Source of the DNA: Atherinomorus stipes
Lineage: Eukaryota > Chordata > Actinopteri > Atheriniformes > Atherinidae
Length of the DNA: 64,000 bases
Assembly (NCBI GenBank): GCA_023101725.1
Contig: JALJCO010003555.1
Span: 23,501 to 87,500, forward strand
Direction: 5' to 3'
In this document: positions 48,862-60,952 of the stretch, piece by piece
How positions within the stretch are numbered: the stretch's first letter is position 1
Layout: each line of letters starts with the position of its first letter
Made by a program: the position numbers and the translations under genes
The notes under the pieces: model-generated
What the model was told of the DNA's origin: nothing
The model's input: the letters and a program-made list of their open reading frames with translations, nothing else
The model's database searches: none

Positions 48862-51640
48862 TTACAGCAGGATGCAGGGCTTCTTGTTGACAGTGGGCTG
48901 CGGGTTGAGATAGGCCCTCACGGCCTCGGCGAACACGTCCTTTATGCCCTCCTGGTTCAGGGCTGAACACTCCAGGTAGCGGACGGCCTGGATCTGGCGG
49001 GCCAGGGCGGTACCCTGCTGGTTGCTGATGGGGGCCTGATTCTGCTCCTTCAGCTTCCGTTGGATCTCGTCATCATTCCGGAGATCGCTCTTTGTGCCGA
49101 CCAGGAGGATGGGAACACCAGGACAATGATGGGTCACCTGGAGACGACACCAACAGCTGAGTAATCAGCAAATCAGAGTGAAGAGATGCATGTCTCAGTT
49201 TTAGATGGCATCACCCGACAGCTGGACCCTGAAGCCTCACAGATCTTATTTATGGACTTATATATTTACATCACATTTAAATTTGTTGGATGCTGTGTAA
49301 AATGTAAATAAACCAGAATTTCATCATATTTTATTCCCAGTAGAACGTAAACGTGTTTTATTCCCAGTAGAGCGTAAACACGTTTTATTCCCAGTAGAAC
49401 GTAAACGTGTTTCATTCCCAGTAGAACAGAAACATCTCAGATGATGAAACATTTGATAGAAAATCTTCTCTGATTGTGAATCTGAAGCAGCAACACGTCT
49501 GTAAAAAGTTGGAACAGGAGCAACAAAAGGTGAAAAATAATAATAGGAGGAGACTTTAATATCTAATCAGGTTAACAGGAAATACGTCAGTAACATGACT
49601 GGTTTAACTTGGAGCAGGTCAGTAATGTGACCGGTTTAACTGGGAACAGGCCGGTAACATGGCTGGTTTAACTGAGAACACATCAGTATTATTATTTATT
49701 ATTTGTTACTGACTTTACTAAAAGTTGTGGAACAAGTTAAGAAAAATGTTCCTCAGACTAAGGATCCTCCATCTACAGTATAAAATATCATCAGAAGATG
49801 ATATTCTCCTTCATTGTCCCTCTGTCTCTGTCCCTATTAAATAAACAGATAAAAAGCAGACATGATTCTCTGCTGGAAATCACTGCATCAGATCCACAAC
49901 CAGCTCATGCATGAAGAAACTGTGTTGATGACATTCTGCTCCATCTCCATCTACACGTGGAGAAGATGAAGGAGATCATGGTAGACTTCAGAAGAGAGCC
50001 TGCCCAGCATGCTCCACTGATCACCAACGGTGCTGAGGTGGAGCGGGTGAGCAGCACTGTTGGTGCTGGGTGTCCATATCTCCCAAGACCTGTCCTGGGA
50101 CACCAACACCACGGCCCTGGCCAAGAAAGCCCAACAGCGACTCTACTTCCTGCAGAAACTCAGAAGAGCAAGAGCCCCGTCCCCCATCATGCGAGAAGGG
50201 TCTATCTGCGGCTCGCAAGACAGGGGCGTGTTGTAGAGTGGGCGTGTCGTGACGTTACTCGACGACACGCCCACCAGGCCAATGAGAGCACAGTAAAATC
50301 TAGCCCTACCCCTGACCCTTCCCCTAAACCTAACCAGACCCACCCACAATGCGACACGCCCACTATATGACACGCCCACTGGGTTGCAAGCCGCAGATAG
50401 ATACACTTGCATCATGCACTCCTTCTTCTACAGGGGCACCATTGAGAGCATCCTGACCAGCAGCATCACCGTGTGGTATGAAGCCTGCACTGCATCCTGC
50501 TGCAAGACCCTGCAGCGCACCGTGAAAGCAGCTGGGAAGATCGTCGGTGTCTCCCTCCCCTCTCTATTGGACATCTACCACTCCCACCTCACCTGCAGAG
50601 CCCCCAGGATCACAGGTAACCCCACCCACCCCGCCCACAGTGTCTTCACCCTGCTGCCATCAGGGAGGAGGCTGCAGAGTCTCTGGGCCAGAACCAGCCG
50701 GCTCAGAGACAGCTGCCCCCACTCGCTTGCTTACTGTACATGTTAGTAACATGTTTACAGTGACTATGTGCACTGTTGTCCTTCAGGACCACTGCACTGT
50801 TACACTGTCAAACTTTCCCGTTACATGCTACAGTTACATTGTTTACACTGTAATTGCACTGTAATATCTGCACAGCTTCACATTAGGATTGCAACACCGT
50901 TCACATTGTCCGTCAACTCATTTGTAAATTTGTAATCTTCTTTAGTATTTAAACTTAGGTTTTGTGTTTAGATTCTAGGTTATCCGAGTGGATTCCTATA
51001 TTTTTGTATTTTCATCTTATAGTTTATTATATCATATGCACCGTGGGTTTGAGAGGACTGTAGTTTCATCTGTGTTGTATGTCTAACATGGGGCACATTT
51101 GACAATAAAGTTGACTTTGACTTTTGACTTATTTACATCGTACACAGCATTTTGAAAATTTCCTGGTATTATTAGAGGAAACTGTCATCTGTGTTCATTA
51201 GTGAGGAGAGAGGGTCTGCTGAGTGGCTGGTTGTCATGGTGATAATGATCAATTTAGGGAGACCTCTGGGTGCCACTTGTGTTTGACGTTCTCATAGGAG
51301 GCGGGGCTTGAGATGGAGAAGCAAATGACGAAGACGTTGGTCTGTGGGTAAGACAGCGTCCTGAGCCTGTCGTACTCCTCCTGACCCGCCGTGTCCCAGA
51401 GGTTCAGGCTGATGACCCGGCCATCCACGGTCACCTGAACGCATCACACACAGTCTGATTGGAGTTTCTGGACCAGGTTACAGGTGGGACATGTCCCAGG
51501 AGGCCACCTACCTGGCTGCTGTAGTTGTCAAACACAGTGGGGATGTACTCTTTGGGAAAGGCTCCGGTTGTGTAGGAGATGAGGAGGCAGGTCTTGCCCA
51601 CGGCGCCGTCTCCTACAACCACACACTTTATGGTCTGCAT
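48862..51640 (-). CDS. rhog: RhoG-type Rho-family small GTPase, 3 coding exons, 191 aa
   Basis: Membrane-anchored GTPase that controls actin remodelling, macropinocytosis and Rac activation through ELMO-DOCK. Coding exons (minus strand): 51640-51512, 51434-51264, 49137-48862; both introns are phase 0. Seen: P-loop GDGAVGKT 10-17, switch [10 protein letters not shown] 32-40, DTAGQE 57-62 with Q61, TKSD 115-118, CSA 157-159, and CAAX box CILL 188-191, where the final leucine predicts geranylgeranylation. [13 protein letters not shown] and HKWHPE are RhoG-like rather than Rac-like, and 191 aa equals human RHOG. Position 26 region reads TTGAF instead of TTNAF. A ctctgtgctacag acceptor 18 nt upstream of the ATG implies a non-coding first exon further upstream. 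The exon 2 donor is AG|GTCTCC, a poor match to consensus, but reading through it hits a stop within four codons. Intron 2 (2.1 kb) holds a LINE fragment. Confidence 0.94.
49320..49430. repeat. 26-bp minisatellite in rhog intron 2
   Basis: About 4 units of cgtaaacgtgttttattcccagtagaa type; shares the GTAAAC/GTTTATTCC core of the arrays at 17.7 and 24.3 kb. A second short array (gtcagtaacatgactggttt) lies at 49580-49690. Confidence 0.75.
49890..51130 (+). mobile_element. LINE 3' end (CR1/L2-type RT C-terminus and tail) in rhog intron 2
   Basis: Antisense to rhog. Reads [25 protein letters not shown]-type text, then after a nested [24 protein letters not shown] and [17 protein letters not shown], ending in the tail ttgacaataaagttgacttt. 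Fragmentary and inactive. MITE family E is inserted at 50193-50409. Confidence 0.88.
50193..50409 (-). mobile_element. 217-bp MITE (family E), copy 2
   Basis: Inverted copy of 30458-30679 with perfect 8-bp target duplication CATCATGC (50185-50192 and 50410-50417). Removing it plus one repeat restores the LINE reading frame text, proving insertion after the LINE. Confidence 0.94.
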
Positions 51641-51775
51641 GACGTCGATGGTCACAAACTGTAGCACAGAGAGCAGAGTTGGATGTTGGATGCAGTGGAA
51701 GACATCTGCAGGAACACGCCTGCGGACGCCGTTCGGTGCACGAAGCAACTTCCCTAACCCAGATACAGTAGCAGG

Positions 51776-52554
51776 GATGTCCCGGTACCGATGCCAGTAT
51801 CGGTACTCACTCTGATTCTGGCCTATTTTGCTGTACTCGTACTTGGCAAATATTTACTCATGACAGCACCTGATACCGGACGTCACGTGACTCGCTGTGT
51901 TTACGCCGCCATGCTGACAGGAAATACTCTTCAATATGAGCGGCAGCTTTGAGTTTGGTCTAATTTAAAATCAGACGCTTTCCATTACACAAGAATAGAT
52001 TACATATATGTGACCTGCATCACGTCCCTGGAATACTTATCAAAACGTTGCCGGTGGTCAGAGCAGACTTTTTCCCCCCTCTCTCCCTCCCTCCCACTGG
52101 AGCTGTGATACCCCCACATAGAGTTTCAGACATTTTATTCAGGATTCAGTTTGTCGATGGTAAGTTTACTGCTAATTCTGTTCACTACGCTTTCCAGGTA
52201 TATTTTAGTTGAATATGTAAAACTAGGACAATGCTGCTAAAATACAGCAAACTGCAGCTGCATCAGATCATCTTCTAACCACTTGTAAGCTTTTATTTCT
52301 TATAGTCCGACTGTTGTTTGATGACGTAGTTAAATGTGGTGGTTGGGCAGCAACATGTTGGCATCACACCTGAGCATGCAGAGATGCTTCTCTTTATCTA
52401 AGAAACACAAACAAACAACAAAAAAGAAGAAAAAAGAAACGCCTCTCACTTTTCCCTATCAATTACTCGGATCGGTACTCAGTTTTGGCAAGTACTCAAA
52501 TGCCAGTACTCGTACTTGGTCGGCAAAAAAGTGGCATCGGGACATCCCTAATAG
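51776..52554. mobile_element. hAT-type MITE upstream of rhog
   Basis: AGGGATGTCCCGGTACCGATG at the left (51774 on) and CGGGACATCCCTA at the right, inverted; repeated TACTCGTACTTGG motifs near both ends. About 130 bp upstream of the rhog ATG, in the presumed 5' intron or promoter. Confidence 0.8.
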
Positions 52555-52555
52555 A

Positions 52556-53103
52556 CAGTTTAATGGTAGAGATGAGTAGCTCTTTACATCTCTGTTCATG
52601 ATCATTTAGCTTACTCCCTGTTTGTCTTTATTGTCCTGCAGATTAAATCAACACCTGAAACTTCTCAGCTGTTTACCTTCAGAGTGTCTGATTGATGAAG
52701 TTTTCCTATTTCAGTCGTCAGCGATATTTCAGGTTCCTTTTGGATATTTCAGTTTTCTCAGAGATACATGATGTCCACAGGCTGCCTGCAGTGAGGAAGG
52801 TGCTTTTGTTTATGGAAATGATGTCAGCAGAAGCGGCTGCTAAACAAAACAGAGACGTTATCCTGAGCACACACAGAGATTTGCATAGCAGGGCGAATAT
52901 ACACCACTCATAAAACCATAATACAGCTGATCCAGTGTCCTGTCAGCACCTGACCTGAAGGAAAATACATAGTATGAAAAAGTACTGCTTCCTCATCTCT
53001 GCACCTGTAAAAAATTAATCATTTCTGGCTCTGAGATGAACTTTATGTCTAAAAGTCATGACTTCTGATTTAAATATTTGTTTTATGAATATCTTCCTGA
53101 TTT
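52556..53103. other. unassigned sequence
   Basis: No gene or repeat recognised. It may hold the rhog non-coding first exon, which I could not place. Confidence 0.35.
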
Positions 53104-53290
53104 CATCATGTAAAAATGTTTTTTTGGTTGTGGGAGTACCACAAGGCTCCATTCCCCGTCCCCTGCTCTTTTCTGTTGTTGCTGTTTGGTGTGTTGTTCA
53201 GACATCATGACGTCTGGTTCATTTCTCTGCAGATGACAGTCTGGACCATTTTCCTCTGAAAAGTTTTGCTCAGCCTCTCGGACCCCCAGG
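53104..53290 (+). mobile_element. L2-type LINE reverse-transcriptase fragment
   Basis: Reads VGVPQGSIPRPLLFS followed by FADDS, the fingers and catalytic (Y/F)ADD motifs of RT. Decayed. Probably continuous with the LINE 3' end at 56340-56690 before later insertions. Confidence 0.75.
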
Positions 53291-53610
53291 GTCAGGGGTC
53301 TGGGTCTGGGTCATGTCTCTGGTCAGGGTCAGGCGTCTTGGTCAGGATCAGGGATCTGGGTCAGGGTTAGGGGTAGGGGTCCAGGTCAGGGGTCGGGCTC
53401 AGGATCAGGGGTCAGGGATGGAGATTAGGGCCAGGATCAGGGGTCGGATCAGGGTCAGAGGTCAGGGTCAGGATCAGGGGTCGGGATCAGGGTCAGAGGT
53501 CAGGGTCAGGATCAGGGGTCGGGATCAGGGTCAGAGGTCAGGGTCAGGATCAAGGGTCGGGGTCAGGATCAGGGGCCGGGCTAAGGGTCCAGGTTGGAGG
53601 TCAGGATGTG
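53290..53610. repeat. G-rich minisatellite (ggtcagggtcaggatc)
   Basis: Degenerate 38-bp or shorter units of ggatcaggggtcgggatc type, embedded in the LINE fragment right after the ADD motif. Regular GGG runs on the plus strand could form G-quadruplexes. Confidence 0.88.
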
Positions 53611-54571
53611 ACTGGATTTCCTTCTTTTCATGAAATGTTTTTAAAAGGGTTAAAGTGGTCTGGGGAGATAATCTAGACTGCACTTATCCTAAAACTAAGG
53701 TCCAAGCAGGGAACCAGGTTTCATCGGTGGGGGTCAGCGTTTATCCTGGAAGACATTGGCTCAAGTTTGCCTGGAAGATCCATAGAGATCCCCAGCCAGG
53801 AGTATTCCCAAATACTTAATACTCATTTTCCCAGTCTAACTTAACTACGGTACACATTATGATGCCAGTGAGGAAAAAGTGTTTGTTTTATGTCTCAATA
53901 CAGACTAAATAAACATAATTTGAAGAAATTTTACGACCCCCCCTTTTTAAAAAAGATGCCGACATTGTGCACCATTCGCAAAGCTAATTGATTAAATAGC
54001 TCTGTACGTAGATGTGTGCAAGTGTGTAAATATCAACTTTCGTTCTTTTTTATTGTCACTGGTCTTTTCAGTTCTTGTTCTGCTGTTGCAACAGTTCAGT
54101 TCCCCTCCAGGGATTCCCTAAACTTTCTGAACACCACCGTTCTTCATGTTTTAAGTGGTTTTAGTGTTTTTTTTCTCTTCAGCTGGAGGGAAACCAGCTG
54201 GAGCATCAGCAGCAGTGGGGGAGGACGGCTGGTCTGACGAGCTTGTTTCTGCTGGACTGAGAGCTGAAACTGCAGATGTGTGATGGAGAACGTGGCTCAG
54301 CCCAGACTCCAGGGATGCTGACCCCACCCTCTCTGGGTGGAGGTCGGCTGAGCTCAGTTTTCCTGCATATTCAGTCTGTCACGTTGCTCTGACACCACAG
54401 AAGAAGAACTTGCCTTGTGCCAGTGTTTGATGCTCAGAGAGGCAGTGTACATCATCAGCATTCAATTTATACACTGCTGACTTTTATTCTGCAAAGCACT
54501 TTGGTTGGCCTTTAAATGACATCGACAATCTTCCTTCTTTCTTATGAAATCCGTTATATATATTATATATA
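53611..54571. other. unassigned sequence between LINE and Tc1
   Basis: No intact gene. The first part may be further LINE RT. An ORF at 54016-54237 has no recognisable domain. Confidence 0.35.
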
Positions 54572-56150
54572 CACAGCAGGGGAAAAATGTATTGAACCAT
54601 CAACATTTTTCTCAGAAAATATATTTCTAGAGAGCTATTGACATGAAATTTTCACCAGATGTGGGCAACAACCCAAGTAATGCACACATACAAAGAAATC
54701 CTAACATTTATGTCCATGAATTGAGTTATGTGTAAAATAGTTAAATGACACATGGAATAAGTATTGAACACATGAAGAAATGGAGAACAAAAAGATGTGG
54801 AAAGCCAAGAAAGCAGCTGGAGTCTGTCAGTATTTAGAAAGTAATCCTGTCCCCCATCAGTGCAAAGTAATATCAGCTGGTTTAGTCCTGATTGATGCCT
54901 TTAAAAAGGTTTCTCATCACCAAGGTGTCAGACAAGAAGCATTGCATGATGGGTAAAAGCAAAGAGCTCTTAAGACCTACACAACCTTATTATTGCAAAC
55001 ACACTGAAGCCATTGGTTCCAGGTGCATTTCTAAACTTCTGAAAGTTCCAGTGAGCACCATTGGGACCATCATCTGGAAGTGGAAAGAACACGGCATCGT
55101 CATAAACCGGCCACGGCCAGGTGCTCCTCACAAGATTTCAGACAGAGGAGTCAGAACAATAATCAGAAAGGTTCTCCAACAGCCCAGGACCACTCGTGGA
55201 GAGCTTCAGAAAGACCTGGAATCAGCAGCTACAGTTGTTTCAGAGAAAACAAGTAGGAATGCACTCAACCGCCATGGCCTTCATGCACGCACACCACACA
55301 AGACTCCATTTCTGAAGAAGAAGCAGGTTGATGCTGGTTTGAAGTTTGCAACACAACATCTGGACAAACTCATGACATTCTGGAAAACATAGTCTGGTCA
55401 GATGAGACCAAAACTGAACTCTTCGGATGTCATAAGACACAACATGTTTGGAGGAGAAATGGCACCGCACTTGAGCCCAAAAACACCATAGCAACAGTGA
55501 AGTTTGGAGGTGGGAACATCATGGTGGGGGCTGTTTTTCAGCATGTGGTACTGACAGACTTCATATCATTGAAAGAAGAATGAATGGAGAAAAGTAGAGA
55601 GACATTCTGGACCAGAATCTGCTGCATCTGCAGCTGCTGAAGATGAAAAGAGGCTGGATCTTTCAGCAAGACGACCATCCCAACACACAGCCAAGAAACA
55701 CTCACCTGGTTTAAGAAAAAAGAAAATAAAGCTGCTAAAACAGCCCAGTAAATCACCCAACCTGAAAGACCTAAAGATCTGAGTTGACAGAAAAGACCTG
55801 GAACCTTGAAGATTTGAAGGCAGTTTGTGGAAGAATGGACCAAAATCACACCTGAGCAACGTTTTCCACTGGTTTCTCCATACAGGAGGCGTCTGGAGGC
55901 TGGAACCACCAGCAAAGGTTTTTGCACTAAGTAGTAAATTTCAGTAAGCGTATTCAGTACTTAATCCCCATGTCATTTCACTATATTACACAAAACTTCA
56001 TTCATGGACATACATGTTAAAGTAGGATTTCTTTGTATGTGTGCATTACTTCGGTTGTTGCCGACATCTGGTGAAAATTTCATGTCAAGAGCTCTACGAG
56101 AAATATGATTTCTGAGAAAAATATAGACCTGTTCAATACTTTTTCCCCCG
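54572..56150 (+). mobile_element. Tc1-like transposon, dead transposase
   Basis: Inverted ends (GCAGGGGAAAAATGTATTGAAC left; GGGGGAAAAAGTATTGAAC right, inverted), about 150 bp similar, TA before the left end. The transposase starts at 54945 or so: HTH with VSTIGTIIWKWKEHG, RPRPGAPHKIS, then frame breaks after 55390 and WSDETK in another frame (55394 on). Catalytic region further decayed. Confidence 0.88.
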
Positions 56151-56187
56151 CTCTCTCTCTCTCTCTCTCTCAAAAAAATCAAAAAAA

Positions 56188-56256
<69 letters not shown>

Positions 56257-56257
56257 G

Positions 56258-56330
<73 letters not shown>
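56151..56330. repeat. (CT)n, (TA)n and (GT)n compound microsatellite
   Basis: (CT)n 56151-56170, (TA)n 56190-56300, (GT)n 56301-56328, directly at the right end of the Tc1 element. ORFs here are repeat artefacts. Confidence 0.97.
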
Positions 56331-56332
<2 letters not shown>

Positions 56333-56339
56333 ATAGACA

Positions 56340-56690
56340 CAAACACACAGAGCTTTTTCTGTTGCTGCTCCAACATGGTGGAATGAGCTCCCCCTCCTCA
56401 TTAGAGGAGCTTCCTCTCTGTAACCTTTTACAACTTTAATCCTGTTTTTATTCTTTGGCTGTCAACATAGTATGAGACTGTTTATGTTTTTGTGTTTTAT
56501 AGTTTGTTTTAGTGTTTGTTTATATGGTTTTATTTGTATTTAATCCTTTTTATCTTTTGTTGTTTGTATTCTTTAAATTGTTTTGTCGTTTTTGCATTGT
56601 TTTACTACTTACTTGATGTGTACAGCACTTTGTTGCAGCTGTGGTTGTTTTAAAGGGCTTTATAAATAAAGCTTAGTGGCCTTGCACTGC
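56340..56690 (+). mobile_element. LINE 3' end (L2-type)
   Basis: Last RT codons MVE(*)/[11 protein letters not shown] text, T-rich 3' UTR and the tail acagcactttgttgcagctg..gctttataaataaag, typical of fish L2-type LINEs. Confidence 0.75.
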
Positions 56691-57650
56691 CTCCTAAAAA
56701 AGCTGGGTGATGATCTGGGAGGTTTTCTTACAACCTTAAACATTATGGCTGGTTTCAAATTCAGTGGGTGAAATTGTGAGGTCAGTTCTCATGTGCCCTT
56801 TTTAACTTTGAGCACCTGCCCGGCCAGAGGTCCGTGCACGGCCCTGAACATGTATGTGGCAGCAGGATGGTGTTGGTGTGTTGTCATGGCGATGGTGATG
56901 ACTACTTTTAACTCTGAAGCCTGATGTGCTCAGATACGGCTGACAGAAGAGTGAAGTCGACCGTTCGGCTGTTGTAACCTCGTCCTTTTGTAACGCAGAT
57001 GTTTGGAAACAAAGAAGCTTTCAGCAGACGGATGTCGCCACATATGTATGTTGAAATGAAGCTGACTGCAGAGCAGCCTGGATACTGCAGAGGCTGAGAT
57101 AAAAACCATCTCATCTTCTACCCGAGGAAGGGGGTTCCTTCAGTCACCAGCAGCTGTCAGCTGCCATTAACAGCTCTCAGCCCGGTGTTGTTATTGGCAG
57201 CCATCTCAGTGTTCGTCTTGGTCTTTGGATGAAAATGCTTCTCAGTTGGAGTCACTTTTAGTCATTTCTATGTGTGATTGTCTTCATCTAGTTTTAGTCA
57301 GCTTCCTTTAAAAAAAGATGAAAAAAGTACTTTTAAATTAATTAAGGTCAAAAAGTTTTTGAAACTGGAATAAAGGGTGACAAGTGTAGTTCATAAAACA
57401 ATGAATCTGAATGCTTTTTCATATCAATCATATAGCCTACACGGCGTTCTGTTGTCTTTCTGGCCATTGAAAACGTGTCCAGAGATCACTTCATCGTTTC
57501 TGTCCTCCAAGCCTCTTGGTTGACGCTGCTGCCTCAGCTACGTGTCTGACCACAGCTTTGTTGTGCAGAAAGTACGCCAGAGTCCTGCAACAGTTTGGAG
57601 ACCCCATGGCTAACCCGCAAAAATGCTGTCAAGTATAGAAATGACAACGA
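56691..57650. other. unassigned sequence
   Basis: No gene or element recognised. Confidence 0.35.
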
Positions 57651-57651
57651 T

Positions 57652-59600
57652 AAGGGCTGGAATATACTTGTTACTGGCGACGCGTCTGCATACGCATCAT
57701 GGCGCCCACGCGTTCCCAATGTACCTATGGCACATAGGTCGCTCGCATTGACGCGAGGTAACGTGCCCCTTGCAGGTGGTGCAATATTGACTTTAACGCT
57801 AGAGGTGCTCTTGCGACTTTCTCTGCGACTTTGGTGAAGTGGTCGCACATACCACCTCCGCTGGCGACGAGACCTCTTTTTCTTTCGCAGCAGCAAAAGT
57901 AAAATTGACTGTTTCTTCTTCCACGAGACCAGTGTTGTATAAAGTACCCAAAAGCCATACTTGAGTAAAAGTAAAAGTACCTTACTGGAAAATGACTCAA
58001 GTAAAAGTCAAAGTTGCCAGCTAGAATATTACTTGAGTAAAAGTAAAAAAGTAGCTAGTATTTACTGTACTTGAGTATCAAAAGTGAAAAGTACTGTAAA
58101 TAAAACGCAATCAGAAATTTGAGTTTAACATTTTCTTTCTTTCTGTTTAATTTAGTTTTTAAGTTTGCGAATTTGCGATAGTAATTTGCGAAGTTTAAAG
58201 GAGCTTCAATACCTCCTTACATAAACCCAACCATATAGAAAAATACTATACACACAAACATCCTTACAGACCTGCATGCATGCCTACCAACACTCATACC
58301 CACGTCCATTCAATATTAAATCATTCCTAATAAACTGTTGGTGCTTGGAGGTGATGCAAACAAAGAACGTGATTGGTTGAACTTTAACATGACTGCAGTG
58401 TGACAGCACTTCAACTGTCCATCCAGTCATCACTGAACCCAGAAAAACTTTTTGTTCAACCTCAAAAGAAGTTGTTTCTCAAAATGTCCAGGACTCAGTC
58501 TCACTCTTCTTGGACTGAAGACCAGACCAGCGATGCTGAACAGCCGTTCACCTGCTGCTGAGGCAGGTGAAGGTGTGTTTAGCTTCAGAGACGGCTGCAC
58601 AAGGCTGCTACTAGTGGCTACGAGTCCCACTACAACAAAACAAAGATTGTCCAGTGGCTGTTAAGTTCCTTATTTACGTTATGTATTTTGTAACTAGTAC
58701 CTAAGATGCTCAGGTAAATGTAATGGAGTAAAAGTATTGATTTTTCTCGCAAAATGTAGTGAAGTAAAAGTAAAAGTCATCAGAAATAGAAGTGGTAAAG
58801 TAAAGTAAAAATATAAAAAAATATTACTTAAGTAAAGTAACGAAGTATTTTTACTTAGTTACTATACAACACTGCACGAGACCCATAACGTTGTCCATTT
58901 TCCACATACGGGTCGCTCACGTATGCCCCAGAAATACAACCTCACCAGCAGATTGACCTTTTCACATTCTCAGTGTCCAAGTGCTGTGTACTGCTCCTAG
59001 TGGTGGCCTCCGGTATTGAGCGTTTTGGCCGCGACGTGCTGCAGCAAGTATATTCACAGACGACGCAGACCGCTTGCATGAACGTTTGCATCCACAGCAA
59101 GTATTGCTGCGTTCCATTTTCATCGGAACTGGGAAGTGGGAACTGGGGCGTGACGTCACACCCGACCAACTTGCGTTCCAGCTCTCTGGTCGGAAAACCA
59201 GTTAGCAACCTAGCAAAACAACGTGTTTGCTAAGGCTATTGTTATTAGCCGTTGTTGGCACAGCTGGCTTTGTAGTTCACATATACCACATGAAAAATGT
59301 GAATTACACTACAGCAGCTTCCCCGTACATCTGTATAAACCAATACTACGTGTACGATTGATTTATGCAACAAAATATAAGTAAGAAGTGTAAATAAATG
59401 TAACATTACAGAAGCTTCTAAAACTGCTAACACAGGGCGCGGCCATCTTTAAATCTGAACTCGGAGCTGCGAGAGTTGTCCGACTTTCCGAGTGGGAAAT
59501 CCGACTTCAGGGGGGCGTTCCAGTTGAAACTTCCTACTCGGAACTGGGAATTTCCGACTTCCGAGTTCAAATGGAACGCAGCATATATCCCAGGCCTTAA
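57652..59600. mobile_element. composite of nested non-autonomous elements
   Basis: Outer ends agggctggaatatactt (57652) and, inverted, ggcctgggatatatgc (about 59582-59598). It contains the hAT derivative at 57931-58873 and a further element at 59106-59582 with ends GCGTTCCATTTTCATCGGAA and TTCAAATGGAACGC. Confidence 0.55.
57931..58873 (-). mobile_element. hAT-derived element with remnant transposase C-terminus
   Basis: Termini CAGTGTTGTATAAAGTA and, inverted, CAGTGTTGTATAGTAAC. Minus-strand 58630-58440 reads PSPASAAGERLFSIAGLV and SPGHFEKQLLLRLN, matching the hAT C-terminal dimerisation region (ERLFS.AG...L.P...E...L.LN). Internal AGTAAAAGTAAAAGTA motifs near both ends. Confidence 0.88.
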
Positions 59601-60189
59601 CCGACAACACTGCACGAAGGCTGTGCCATAACTGGTCATCTGTAAAACTGGAAAAGTAACTGAAAAACTGCCATGAAGTGGCTCGACTCCGTGTTATCAG
59701 AGCTGCAGACGTTCCTGCTGATGCCTCGCCCTGTTTCAGTGAACAGCGCCTCAGTCTGGTCAGATGCTGAACTGCAGCGATGTTTCCTGATAACTCATCT
59801 CTGCAGGCGCGTCTGTTTCTGTTACTCAGTCATCATAAAGAACGTTCTGGTCTGTAAAACATGAAGAAAATGTCAAAATCGTGTCATCAGCACTTAAATA
59901 TGAAGTCAACAGTTCTCTGGCTTTCTGGATGCCTTTCAAAGGTTTTCTTTGGCCATTTTCTGCTTTTTTCCTTATTTTCCATCCAGTTCTGGTACCAGAG
60001 CCATTCCAGAGCAAAAACCAGTAAAGACCTGAACCAGGACCTTAGCAATGCATCTGGACGTTCAGCTGATCAATCTCCTGTTGGCTGAAACCTCATCAGA
60101 AATGGTCTCCATGGCAACGTGGCTGTCAAGAAATGCGAGAAAAAGCTGAGGTGTGTCACATGACCCAAGAACTGGACCAAAGATCAGTG
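59601..60189. other. unassigned sequence
   Basis: No gene recognised. Confidence 0.35.
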
Positions 60190-60952
60190 GAAACGGGTCT
60201 GATAGAGGGACGGATCCTCCTCAGTACCTGGACTTAAGCGGGTCTAATGGAGGGACGGATCCTCCCCAGAACCCGGACTTCAGCGGGTCTAATGGAGGGA
60301 CGGATCCTCCCCAGAACCCGGACTTCAGCGGGTCTGATGGAGGGAGGGATCCTCCCCAGAACCCGGACTTCAGCGGGTCTGATGGAGGGAGGGATCCTCC
60401 CCAGAACCCGGACTTCAGCGGGTCTGATGGAGGGACGGATCCTCCCCAGAACCCGGACTTCAGCGGGTCTGATGGAGGGAGGGATCCTCCCCAGAACCCG
60501 GACTTCAGCGGGTCTGATGGAGGGACGGATCCTCCCCAGAACCTGGACTTAAGTGGGTCTAATGGAGGGACGGATCCTCCCCAGAACCTGGACTTCAACG
60601 GGTCTGATGGAGGGACGGATCCTCCTCAGAACCTGGACCTCAACAGGTCTGATGGAGGGATGGATCCTCCCCAGAACCCGGACCTCGGTGGGTCTGATGG
60701 AGGGACGGATCCTCCCCAGAACCCGGACCTCGGTGGGTCTGATGGAGGGACGGATCCTCCCCAGAACCTGAAACCTCAACAGGTCTGATGGAGGGACGGA
60801 TCCTCCTCAGAACCTGGACCTCAACAGGTCTGATGGAAGGACAGATCCTCCCCAGAACCCGGACTTCAGCGGGTCTGATGGAGGAAGGGATCCTCCCCAG
60901 AACCTGGACTTCAGCGGGTCTGATGGAGGGAGGGATCCTCCCCAGAACCTGA
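60190..60952. repeat. 45-bp minisatellite, about 17 copies
   Basis: Unit of 45 bp containing gggtctgatggagggacgga and tcctccccagaacc, each with a GGATCC site. Open in several frames on both strands because 45 is a multiple of 3. The apparent 211-aa ORF is not supported by any splice or domain context. Confidence 0.95.

Noticed and set aside
56105..56401. Tyr/Ile and His/Thr repeat ORFs
   Set aside because: Translations of (TA)n and (GT)n microsatellites.
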